DNA of 64,000 nucleotides from Copromyces sp. CBS 386.78 (taxonomy: Eukaryota > Ascomycota > Sordariomycetes > Sordariales > Sordariaceae): the NCBI GenBank assembly GCA_030685235.1, contig MU839262.1, positions 1 through 64,000 of the forward strand, given 5' to 3'. Below the pieces are notes generated by a model. It saw only the letters and a list, made by a program, of their open reading frames with translations, made no database searches and had not been told where the DNA came from. The position numbers and the translations under genes were made by a program. Within the stretch, counting starts at the first letter, position 1. Each line of letters begins with the position of its first letter. This document shows positions 46,207 to 55,947 of this stretch, piece after piece.

Positions 46207-47688
46207 ATGACAACCCACAACGAAATGTCTTCACCCGTCGAAAAGCTTCCGCTGGAGCTAAAAGATCTGATATGCGGACACATGGCCTCAGCGCTACACT
46301 CGGCTCTGCACCATAGCAGCCTTCCAGAAGATGACCCTTTGATTTTCACTTGGACCATTCCACACCGATCCGCCATAGTTGATCCCCGACCCCCTGACTG
46401 TCAGATAATTCAAAAGCGCCTTCGAGCTTTATCACTCGTTTCCAAGGCCTGGTCCCGTTCAGCACAGCGGGCATTATTTGCGGTAATTCCGATAAGCAGC
46501 TCTCGGTGCCTCATGAAGTTGCTCAGGAGTCTACTATTATACCCAAAGAACCGACGTTATATTCGATGCCTGATACCAATATTGTCAGCTGCGTGTAACA
46601 GATTCTACATAGGTCCCTACAACTCCAACCCCTGGGACGATACTGCTGGGACGGTGACTTTGGCACATTTTGTTGACAACTTGGGCGATATTCTATTCAC
46701 GCCCATTGTGGAGGAGCTTCCGAACGGCTTGTTGCTTCGTATCAGTCTCATCAAGCATGTACTCGACCCACAACTACTAGCTGTCGTGAACTACACAGAC
46801 TACGTCTATCGCTCTGGAGAGATTTTGAATTCTGCCCTATGGAGTGTGGTACACCTTTCTCCATTGCTCAGTGCGCTGCACCTGCGTACTGAACATCATT
46901 ACTGCGATGTGCCCTTCGCATATGGCGAGGAAATAGCTTATAGCAAACGCTTCCTTGAAGGCGGCCGTCCAGAATTACAGACTCTCAGTCTGCACATGCA
47001 AGCCTTCCCATGCGGCGCCAGAACCCGCGATTTTGAGGACCTTGAATACGATTACTGGATGTCATGCATTCCAACCATAAGGTATATCACGCTCTTGGGT
47101 TATTCAAGCTGGATGAACAATTACATTTATTTTGTTCCTCCGGTGGATCTCGACTCTGTTTATACATGGCTGGATAGTGTTGTACAGCTGACTTCACTTC
47201 GACTTCTGAAGGGCTTTGATGAGGCTTTCTGTGTGCATGATCCTTGTGCGCATAGGGCTAGCCCCCCCCTTCAGCACAGTTGGAACACCATTCTCTTGAG
47301 ACACAAAGAAACGCTAGAGGAGTTAGTCTTTGATGGCTACCGCGGAGTTCGGCTTTATCCTGTCCATAGAAACGAGCACGACCTGAGACATATCGCCCGC
47401 TTTGGACCTTCCAAGACGTTATCTTGCTTACCAGAACTCAGAAAGTTGGCCTATCTCAGGCTGCCCTTACACTTTCTCATGTCCCAGGTGGATCCCGGTT
47501 GCATTGACCAAAATACACCCCCAGAGAGTCTCCCTTCACCGAGCACAGCTCAAGAAGCCCTCTCTTTGGTTGAGACCACCTTTCCTCCTTCACTGAAAAG
47601 ACTTGACATTGTGGTATACGGGTTTCATCTTGATGTGGAACGGGTTGGTCATATCTATCCACTCAGAACGATCACCGTAAGATTTTGA
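46207..47688 (+). CDS. F-box-like protein, 493 aa
   Basis: A single-exon gene. Residues 8-16 read SSPVEKLPLEL, then DLICGH, and a LRALSLVSKAW segment follows at about 75-85. The LP-EL..I...L...LSLVSK.W pattern is the fungal F-box, although about 50 extra residues lie between its two halves. F-box proteins recruit substrates to SCF ubiquitin ligases through Skp1. The rest (about 100-493) has scattered Leu-rich segments but no clear repeat family; such proteins are numerous and variable in filamentous fungi. The second ATG, at 46225, lies closer to the domain and may be the real start. No stop, frameshift or intron is needed. Confidence 0.65.
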   Translation: MTTHNEMSSPVEKLPLELKDLICGHMASALHSALHHSSLPEDDPLIFTWTIPHRSAIVDPRPPDCQIIQKRLRALSLVSKAWSRSAQRALFAVIPISSSRCLMKLLRSLLLYPKNRRYIRCLIPILSAACNRFYIGPYNSNPWDDTAGTVTLAHFVDNLGDILFTPIVEELPNGLLLRISLIKHVLDPQLLAVVNYTDYVYRSGEILNSALWSVVHLSPLLSALHLRTEHHYCDVPFAYGEEIAYSKRFLEGGRPELQTLSLHMQAFPCGARTRDFEDLEYDYWMSCIPTIRYITLLGYSSWMNNYIYFVPPVDLDSVYTWLDSVVQLTSLRLLKGFDEAFCVHDPCAHRASPPLQHSWNTILLRHKETLEELVFDGYRGVRLYPVHRNEHDLRHIARFGPSKTLSCLPELRKLAYLRLPLHFLMSQVDPGCIDQNTPPESLPSPSTAQEALSLVETTFPPSLKRLDIVVYGFHLDVERVGHIYPLRTITVRF

Positions 47689-48779
47689 GGCTCAGAGTCA
47701 CATCACCTTGCAACTGACTGATTGAGTTGGTTTTTTTCTTTTTTCTTTTTTCCTTTTTTCTTTTTTGGTTTCTTTGGCAGACTTTGATTTAGAGCGACGC
47801 CCGAGGAGTTATCGCTGTCGTAGTTGAGGTGTTTATGGACTTGGGTTTTTCGCGAAGCTGGCACATCGGGATGACTTGACACAGACAGAGAGAGCACTTG
47901 TAATTAGCAGCGGAATGGACACTGTTGGTTTGGGACTTGTATCTTGATATTACAGCTGAGCATATTGACTCAATATTCTCAGTTTACTGAGATGTTTTCA
48001 ACAGTGAAATGTCAAATGGGCCCTCCCTGAACAACAACAGGGAAAATATAAAAAAAGAAGAACAAAAGAAGGCTTCGATCGTCCAAAACTAATTCCTTAA
48101 CTCCGATGTTCCCCATTCTCCAGTCTCCTCCTGCAGACTAACCAACAACCTCCAACGGTTTGAAGTAGAATGTAAAGCACGGCGGAAAAAAAAAGAAAAG
48201 AAAAAAAGAAGAGAAACCCGCCTTCTCGAAAGGCCAAAGGTTTTGTGGCCGAGTGTCCCCAAGGACGGGAGTAATGGACTAGAAGGGCCCCTACTATACC
48301 GGACTTGGGTCGGAGTTTTTGGGCCTACATCTGGATGATGTAACCTGCGTGAAGTCAGAGCGTAGCACATCTGGAAAGTGGAAAAGCAAATGCAGAGAAC
48401 AGTACTCTAGACATATTATACATAAGTTACCTCGCCTGTTATTTCTGGCTTGTTATATCTGGAATGTCTGGGATATGTATGATACTGGATGTATGGTCCC
48501 GGACAATGATAGCGATAGTGAGTGAGTGACTCTTTGGCTAAGGTGACGGACATACATGGACTTAATCCTAAGCCCATTCTAGCGGGGATATCTGTCGATT
48601 TAGGTAGAGTAGAGCGATGAAGAGGTCTGGTGGGCTGCAACTACACGGTATAATAAGTTGGTAGGAAAGACGGGTTTGTGTGTTACTGCGTGAAGTCGGG
48701 TTTCTCTTCTACGCTAACTACCTGTATATATATTTAACCCCCAGGTCACCGACCACGGTTTCTTCTACCCTTCATATTT
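47689..48779. other. Intergenic, no supported gene
   Basis: Begins with T-rich 3' flank of the F-box-like gene (47730-47775). No coding block recognised. Confidence 0.5.
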
Positions 48780-50075
48780 TTATTTACGACTACATGGCTC
48801 GCTTCTTTGGTGTAGAAGGTAGCCTGCCACCGCCATGATAAGCCCTAGGCCCACAGCAAAGTAAAATAAGGTCACAGCCAACGCTTCTGCGCCACTATCG
48901 GCTAGCTTAGTGGCAGGCAAGATCACGACCGTGTACCTACCTCGTTGTAGGAGAGACGAAGGAGAGAGACCGCACAGGAACGCAAAGGTAGTATTAATTT
49001 CCAGCTGCAAGAGTGGCGCCTTTAAGCCCTATTATCCGAAGAACAGGAACGCGGGATCGGGTCAAACCACGGCCATTGTAGCTACAACATGTCATGGTTC
49101 ACGTGGAGGAGTGTGTGCTCAACACGTAGATTGTCGGGTTCGAAGAAGGGGAGCAGAGAGATGAGCGGTACTGTGGTGAGGAAACACAAATGAGCAGCTC
49201 TACGGCTGGATGAGAAGGGGCTACAAACCTCGGACTTCCAAACGTGTAATGTAGCCTTGGAGGCGGTGCGGCAACAAAAGGCTCCTTGTCGTTTGAGCAA
49301 GGCTCTGTGGCGTATTGAGCCCCCAAGCTGGGGCAAATACCGGAATGCCTCGCGTGATGGACTTCCTGCTCCTGACCACCACTGGGTAGACCTGAAGTGC
49401 CTCGAGCTGGTGGATACCGAAGTAAGCAGCCACGACTATGGCATTATGAGGAGGGGGTATCTATGACCCAATTGATCCGCTCGCTTTTTTCCGTCTCCGC
49501 TTTATGGGTAGCGAAGGCTTTTCATCGAGCAAACGATGTCGACCCGTCCGGCCATTGTATCTGCATCGTATCCGGTCTTTGCTCTTTCAGTACACCGCGT
49601 CGGAAGGCGGTGCAAGACTGGGCAACACGGCCAACGAGCCGGTTCGGATTGTCGCATGGTCGATGTAGGCCGAGGGCGCCCGCGAGCGGTTTCTAGGCCA
49701 TGTGCGATATCAGGTACACTTCGTCAACGTGTGGTACGGCTTTGGTTCAACGGGTAGGTCGCCTCTCTTGTTCAAACCACCTTCACCCTGGGCAATAACA
49801 AAGAACGGCTGCTCTTCTGCCCGCGTCGCCAGCCCGGGCTCGATGTGCGGTCCGTAGAGGTATCCATCCTGTCCAAAAGCGACTGGTTTGTCGGTGACTT
49901 GGATTGTTGACAGACCACCAGCTTCGATCTTGTCGATGAAAGCGGCGAGACGACCAAGATGGAGGGGGACAAGTGTCACGTCATGACATGGGCGAACTTG
50001 GCCGTCAAGAACTTGGGAGGCTGCGACTTGAAGGATAGCGAGACACGAACGAATGACGGGACGGCGACTGCCGGT
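48780..50075 (-). pseudogene. Decayed or unusually spliced gene, unrecognised
   Basis: Several minus-strand blocks look strongly coding but do not join into one model. Block 1 (about 50070-49710) is open for over 110 codons with C-ending codon preference (CTC GCC GCT TTC ATC GAC AAG ATC) and contains KIEAGGLSTIQVTDKP and DGYLYGPHIEPG. Block 2 starts after a plausible acceptor at 49461 (exon from 49460) with AIVVAAYFGIHQLEAL and runs to about 49225. Block 3 (about 49175-49090) has LISLLPFFEPD. Block 4 (49004-48780, after a TTGCAG acceptor) ends the protein with an ALAVTLFYFAVGLGLI hydrophobic helix, a likely membrane anchor. Links between blocks 1 and 2 contain stops in the useful frames, so decay seems likelier than normal splicing. 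I do not recognise the family. Confidence 0.4.
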
Positions 50076-50515
50076 TGCTTAGGAGAAAGGAAGATACGTT
50101 GCAGAAAGTGTGGTTATTGGTTGGTGGCGTGTTTCGCGTCGTCGCGATGTTATGCGAGCGCAAGCGAGGAGGACAACGAGGTGGAAGAAGGAGGGGAAAC
50201 GGAACAACTTAAGTGTAGTGAGCCGATAAGCAACTGATAAGGCGTCTAGCGCCCGTGCCACTTGTAGTGGTTGGGCGCTTAGGGCTGACTAAGCATCTTG
50301 TCCACTTATAGTGCGCGATCTCGTTGATGCTTTCCGTGTACATGCGGGGAAGTTGACGTGGTTGGTCGGCTGTTGTAGCCTCAAGCTGGAGGTAAACAAG
50401 AGTTGGCGCTCAGCGCCCAACGACAACAACACTACAAGCCATTCGCACCAGCATTCCAGCATTACCTTAAAGGCGGCTCATCAGAGTCCTTTCGAAACTT
50501 CAGCACTGCGCAGGT

Positions 50516-53023
50516 ATGACGGAGCCAAACGAATCGGGCCTGAGCTCCCCGGACCCGGAGAACGAACACCATCTCCACCCACGACCGCACCTCTGCTCGG
50601 CATGCAGCCAGATCGACTTCAAAGCTCTTTTCACCAGTCACAAACGTCGTAATGACCTGAATCGCTGGGTTGATGTGACTCCCAACACCTGCAATTGTTT
50701 TCAAATATTCGAGACCCGTGATAGGTCCGGCTGGCCAGACCCCGAGGTGGCAGACAAACCACAGTGCTCCTTTTGCGCATTCTATAAAGACTGCGTACGT
50801 CAATCCAGAGACATCGCGTTGAGGATGGAGAGTTATCCCGATGATTTTCCGACTGGTCTTCTTCTGAAAGGGTTTCATTCCCTGAGTTGGTTTTGGATGG
50901 AACATGAAGCATGCGAAGCGGAGGACCACCCGAACCGTAGACATTGGTGTCAACATTATGTGCAAGACGTTTTTGCAATGCAGTTCGTGGGAAAGTACCA
51001 CGCTGAACCGGGCCTTGGAGATGATCCTAATAGGGTGCATAATGGTATGGGGCATGCCATTCTGCGTGTTGTGGATGGCCACCCGAATTCCAGTGCGTTG
51101 ACGAGGCCTAGAGAGGCTGGGGGCGGATTACTGGCGAGAAGAATCCTGCCCGATCAGGTCAACTACCATCTCATTGGGGAATGGCTAAGGCTTTGTCTTC
51201 TGGGGCATGTCCAATGTCATGGTGACGGCGATAGTGATGTGATGACGATCCCTGGATTTCGGGTTATTGATTGCACCACCAGAAACATTGTTTCTGCCGT
51301 TGAAGCTTTTGGGAATCATGCCAAGCACGACAAGCTTGACTATGTTACGCTCAGTTACGTCTGGGGTCAGGCCGGATTCAGCGTTCCTGTCTTACGGGAA
51401 GACGGTCTCTCTCTACCAGATGAATTACCTCTGGTCATCAGCGATGCAATGGAGGTTGTCAAGAGGGTTGGATACAGATACCTTTGGGTCGACCGGTATT
51501 GTATTCCGCAGGACGACATACGAACAAAACAAATACAGATCAAGAACATGGATAAGATCTACTCCTACTCTATCTTGACTATAATCGCGGCAGCCGGAGA
51601 GGGACCAGAGTACGGGCTTCCGGGAGTTAGTTCGCGTCATCGTCCTGAACAGCTGTGCGTGCAGGTGGCCGATGGAATTTCCCTGGCTCTGTATGAAAGC
51701 CCCAAAGTGTTGGTCACTACATCAAAGTGGCATACCCGTGGCTGGACCTACCAGGAGGGGCTATTATCAAAGCGCCGGCTCATTTTTACGGACCTCTTGG
51801 TGTACTTCCAATGCTACGAGATGCATGGGGACGAAGTCTTATCAATCCCAATACCTGACGCGACTGGCCCACTCAATGGGGAAAGTCGACATGAAGGGTT
51901 TGACGGTATCCGTTATATCTCATTTCAACACAAGGAGTCAGACTTTGGCTCCGTCTTTCCGCATCGGGTAACCCATTGGTCAGATCCCGGCACGATATGG
52001 AAGAGAATATCAGAATTCGCAAGGAAACCGCTTGCATTTGAGTCAGACACCTTGAACGCCATCGCCGGTATCTTTGGGAAGTACAGTTCCCATATGAAAG
52101 AGGACGAGGTTTTCTTTCTCGGTGGTTTACCCATTATCCCTGTCCAGGTTTTTGAGTATGGGATCATTCCACTTTGTAAATGCCGCCCAGAAGAAACTGT
52201 CCATGAGGGGAAACAAAACCTGTGGGCCTGCTCATTTCGACAATTGCCTCCAATACCTCTCGGCCAGCACCTGTGTCGTTCTTTCACTAATGGTTCCGAT
52301 TCCGCGTTCAGCGATATATCAAACAACCTAACCTACAAACTGGTGTACAGTCTGTTTTGGATTGGCTACTGGGATCATGTGGATGATGAAGAGTTAAGAC
52401 CGGCGTTTATACCGACAGACCTAAAACAGGTGCGGAGATCAGGGTTTCCCAGTTGGACATGGGCTGGATGGAAGACCTGCATAATCAAGCATCGTGAAGA
52501 GTTAATGGGGGCCAACGCGTTGGACATCGACACCGAGGCATATGTTGAATATGAAGACGGGGGGGGCATTGTACAGAAGTTGAGCTGGGAGAGGCAAAAC
52601 AAAGAGATCTTGGACCTGTTGCGCCAAGGGGACAATATCCCGGCATGTTTGATCCTCAAGGCGTCGGTTTTTGACATGAAATTGAAGTTGACGTCGAAGC
52701 CATGGAAACCACTAGGAACATGGACATTTACATGGCCACCATTTCTCGAAGGAGAGAGAATATACTCCCTACCCCGTGTTTTACTCGAGGACATTGAACA
52801 CGAACTGGGCAGCAATGGCAGTTCCACCAGTGACAAGTCCAACGAAGGCACCAATCTCCTTGGCCTGCTGTTGGGGATACAAGGCGACATGGGACCAGCG
52901 AGTGAGCACTGGATGTGGATTATGATTCTCAAGCCAGTGAAGAGAGCGATGAGCGGACGACAAGAATTAATGTATGAAAGAGTGAGTTCACCTACACGTG
53001 TTTGTCCCTCGGAAGATACATGA
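50516..53023 (+). CDS. HET-domain (heterokaryon incompatibility) protein, 835 aa
   Basis: Single open frame from ATG 50516. The HET domain spans about residues 270-420: LDYVTLSYVWGQ at about 274-285, an LP-VISDAMEVVKRVGYRYLWVDRYCIPQDD block at about 302-334, an IYSYSILTIIAAAGEGPEYGLPGV block at about 348-371 and a WHTRGWTYQEGLLSKRRLIF block at about 405-424. All conserved HET blocks are intact. An N-terminal region with Cys pairs (CSAC, CSFC) precedes it and a long variable region follows, ending in an aromatic-rich part (FPSWTWAGW) common in these proteins. HET proteins trigger cell death when unlike individuals fuse. A GTGAGT at 52980 (after MYER) with a CGTAG acceptor at about 53100 offers an alternative C-terminus. 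The downstream and upstream neighbours are decayed genes, usual for such loci. Confidence 0.85.
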   Translation: MTEPNESGLSSPDPENEHHLHPRPHLCSACSQIDFKALFTSHKRRNDLNRWVDVTPNTCNCFQIFETRDRSGWPDPEVADKPQCSFCAFYKDCVRQSRDIALRMESYPDDFPTGLLLKGFHSLSWFWMEHEACEAEDHPNRRHWCQHYVQDVFAMQFVGKYHAEPGLGDDPNRVHNGMGHAILRVVDGHPNSSALTRPREAGGGLLARRILPDQVNYHLIGEWLRLCLLGHVQCHGDGDSDVMTIPGFRVIDCTTRNIVSAVEAFGNHAKHDKLDYVTLSYVWGQAGFSVPVLREDGLSLPDELPLVISDAMEVVKRVGYRYLWVDRYCIPQDDIRTKQIQIKNMDKIYSYSILTIIAAAGEGPEYGLPGVSSRHRPEQLCVQVADGISLALYESPKVLVTTSKWHTRGWTYQEGLLSKRRLIFTDLLVYFQCYEMHGDEVLSIPIPDATGPLNGESRHEGFDGIRYISFQHKESDFGSVFPHRVTHWSDPGTIWKRISEFARKPLAFESDTLNAIAGIFGKYSSHMKEDEVFFLGGLPIIPVQVFEYGIIPLCKCRPEETVHEGKQNLWACSFRQLPPIPLGQHLCRSFTNGSDSAFSDISNNLTYKLVYSLFWIGYWDHVDDEELRPAFIPTDLKQVRRSGFPSWTWAGWKTCIIKHREELMGANALDIDTEAYVEYEDGGGIVQKLSWERQNKEILDLLRQGDNIPACLILKASVFDMKLKLTSKPWKPLGTWTFTWPPFLEGERIYSLPRVLLEDIEHELGSNGSSTSDKSNEGTNLLGLLLGIQGDMGPASEHWMWIMILKPVKRAMSGRQELMYERVSSPTRVCPSEDT

Positions 53024-53280
53024 ACAAGTATGGTCCGCATTGCCACGGTTTTTGCGGGAGGAAGAGGTTCGATTGTGTTGATGACACTTCTTTCCCGTAG
53101 AACCATAGGTACTCCTTAATTCTAGCTTCACCAGGTAAACCCCTCAATTTAACGGAACCGCCAACCTAATCATGTCTCATGGTTCAAGATGTTTAAGCAT
53201 ATATCCAACACCTCAGTGCAATGTCGTAGCTCCTCCATTGTTGGGGTAAGACAGGCTGATAAATAGATTTGTGGAATCCC

Positions 53281-53935
53281 TTATGTAGTACGCCTACCGG
53301 CCATAATATTTCGCATTCCGCTGATCAACTTTCTGATATCATCTAGATGTTCATCAATCGTGCTTTTCGATTGATTCAGCGCGGGACTCGAAATCTGCTG
53401 AAGTACCATCAAAACATCAGCCACCAACCTAGAGCTAATCATGTGCCAGCCATGGTTCTGCATTGATTCCTCGGCGAAAACTTACACCCATAGAGGCCGA
53501 CGCCTTTGAAAGAACTCCGTGGATTGTGATAGAACTTTTGGCCGGGGCAGCGACTCTTTTACTGCCAGAATTTGGTTGAAGTTTTCTTCGCTTCATTAAA
53601 CACTTGACCAAGTCATGGCGTCAGTAGGTATTTGGGATAAAAGAAGTCGGTCAAATCAGGGAAAGATTTCCAGCAAAGGAAACACTTGCAGAGGAAGTGC
53701 TAATCGCCCATTAGGGTAGCTTCTCACATGTGCTGGCCTTCGCCATCAATGACCTTTTTGTTGTCTTCCAGATATTGAGGCCCATAATGTGCGTCAGGTC
53801 AACAACATGTGTTTCCTGAAAAAAGACCCAATATTCCACCATGTTTAGTTTTGTGTCTGGCTCGAACTTGATATCAAATCCATGCCCGGCCAACAACTCG
53901 AGAGCTGGGCGCAGGACGCTGTCAATTTCCTTAAA
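53281..53935 (-). pseudogene. Small spliced-gene remnant, unrecognised
   Basis: Two coding-like minus-strand blocks. The first (about 53930-53720), after a CATCAG acceptor, contains LRPALELLAGHGFDIKFEPDTK and then VEYWVFFQETH. The second (53463-53281, with ATG at 53463) contains SSRLVADVLMVLQQI and ends GMRNIMAGRRTT. A GTGAGA near 53729 could be the donor of an intron between them, but no acceptor and frame fit cleanly. The pieces resemble the C-terminal part of a helical protein; I cannot name a family. It may be a gene fragment left beside the HET locus. Confidence 0.3.
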
Positions 53936-54582
53936 CTGATGTTTTAACTAGTAGTCGCCAAACGTGCGGCAGGTCCGCTTAGCAGAGATCTTGGGAGTAG
54001 GCTGTTCAGAAGATGAGGCCTTCGCCAAAGGCTTTTCAAGCCACGGATTGCTTCGCGGGCAGCTCTAGCCGTTTCACGGTTAGGCTGTTAGCTCGAAGAC
54101 TTTGTCGTTGCATGTTGCGAAGAGTGGCCAAGGGGAAAGACAGGCAAGGAGAAATGTGCCAGGAACTCTCTTTGACGACCTCAGAGTCTCGTTCCGTACA
54201 CAAATTATCAGTAGCTAATCATCACCAAACCGAGTCCCCTCGTTAAGATCAAGCTGAACTCGCTTTGATATTTACGCTTCATGCCTATATAATATTAAGG
54301 GGCTATGTAGTCCACAATCGATGAGCTTATATCCCTGGTCCGCTGATATTTCCACAAGTTCCTGATCACAAGAGCAATGCCCATCTAAACATCAAAGAAA
54401 ACTGTCGACGACGTGGTGAGATAACAAGTAGCCGTCAAAACGCCGACGTGGGAAGAAAAAGAGCATCCGTACGCTATGCAAAGAATAGTAAAGCAAAGGA
54501 AAAATAACCATGTACAAGATGCCCACCGCCGTCCAACATCCAGCCAGTCACGAACTGTAAACATACCCAGATGGAGTTGGAA
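53936..54582. other. Intergenic, no supported gene
   Basis: Contains the 3' flank of the minus-strand orphan gene ending at 54583. The plus-strand ORF at 54013-54246 has no domain and no context support. Confidence 0.45.
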
Positions 54583-55794
54583 TCACTCCTCAGAAAGATT
54601 GGAGTATGTAGCCCATCTAGGAAGGTTCCGTCCTCGGTGAAATGGATTAACATGTGAGAATGGGTCAGCCCCTGCGGATTCCTCTTCTCTGACCTGAACT
54701 TGATCCAACCGCTGTCCGAAAGGTTCCTCGTTTCTGACCTGAAATTGGTTCGACCGTTGTATAACATTGACATGGCCAGAACGCTGTCTAACATGTTGCG
54801 GAAAGCCATTTGCGATGTTGTCCATCTCATTGTCGTCTACTACCCGCAATGGGAACTCCATTCGAACCGTCAGCTCCCGAGGAGGAATATTTGGTGATAT
54901 GAACTCGCTGTTGTCGGCCATTGTCCAGAGAGGACGAAGAAGATGTGCGATACGGCGACGAGCTTCTGCGATACGGCGATGAGCGTTCATGATACGAAGT
55001 CCCTCCAAGTGAACTAGTCTTTCCTAGAGACGACGCTCCTGCTCGCGTAATCTTGTCATCTCCTCTTGCAACTGGGCTGGCCCCATGTTGGCTATCGTCC
55101 TTTGGCGTTGACGTTCCCACCAACCTGCGCTTCCATCAACAATAACGGCTTGCCGTGGCCTAGGATTATTGAGTAAAGGGTTTTGTGTCGATACGGGTTG
55201 TCGTGGGCTACCATTGATGGCAACAGGGTTCTGTGTTCCAAAAGGTTCCGACGCTGGTCTGGAATATTGGGGGAATCCTCCCCACATGGTACGGCCAAGC
55301 CAAGAAAGTGAATCATCAAAGGGCTGCCCCCAAATATGTTCCAACAAAGCATCATCAGTAATCCTCGGGTTTTCGAGTCTCGTGGATGGTGCCCTGCGGA
55401 ATCCCCCAACCCCAGTCAAAGGTCGTAAAGGTTGTCGGGTTGGCCCTAAAATTCGTCGGTTGGGTTCAATCCTCGGGTTTTCAGGTCTCATTGATGGTGC
55501 CCTGAGAAACCCCCCAACCCCAGTCGGAGGTCGTAAAGGTTGTCGGATTGGCCTTGATATTGGTCGGTTGGGCCCTGAAGGTATGGGCGTGTAAAGTACT
55601 GTCCCATTGGAAGACGCCTCCGAACTTGTTGATGAAGCCGAGGATAGAGAAAACTCAGAAGGGACGCTGATCATTGAAGACGAAGACAAAGATGAGCTTG
55701 AAGACGAACTGGGACTTGATGGCTCCCGCGTAGCCACGAGAAAGTCGTCTGACCCAAATATGTCAGGGGGTGGTCCGCCTCCCCTCAATTTCAT
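54583..55794 (-). CDS. Orphan protein interrupted by one in-frame TAG (256 aa to the stop, about 402 aa across it)
   Basis: From ATG 55794 the frame runs 256 codons to TAG at 55026-55024 and then continues in the same frame, without another stop, to 54583. The N-terminus (MKLRGGGPPPDIFG) is followed by a Ser-rich stretch (about residues 27-62), then two tandem copies of a 36-residue unit (RQPLRPxTGVGGFxRAPS...ENPRI, about 82-150), a TQNPV/TQNPL pair, and a charged helix. The stop falls inside this helix, which reads MTRLREQERRL before the stop and ERLVHLEGLRIMNAHRRIAEARRR after it, so the helix seems to be one structure. TAG can arise from CAG by CpA-to-TpA, the RIP direction on this strand. 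Nonsense mutation, sequence error or readthrough are all possible. It starts 153 bp downstream of the atg18 stop on the same strand. No domain is recognised. Confidence 0.6.
55361..55576. repeat. 108-bp coding tandem duplication
   Basis: ATCCTCGGGTTTTC occurs at 55361 and again at 55469, and the following bases match closely in both copies. The period of 108 bp is exactly 36 codons of the minus-strand orphan gene, so the duplication adds residues without shifting the frame. Confidence 0.8.
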
Positions 55795-55947
55795 ATAAGG
55801 TTCCCAGGCTTGTAAAGAGTTGTCGATGCTAGGCGAGAAACGAAACGAGGGGTCTTGTGGAATAAGTGACTAGCGTTCAGCATCAATAGGGCCGCCTTCG
55901 ACAATTTCGACATCGTTTCCGAAAGCTACGTCTGTTTCCATATGTTC

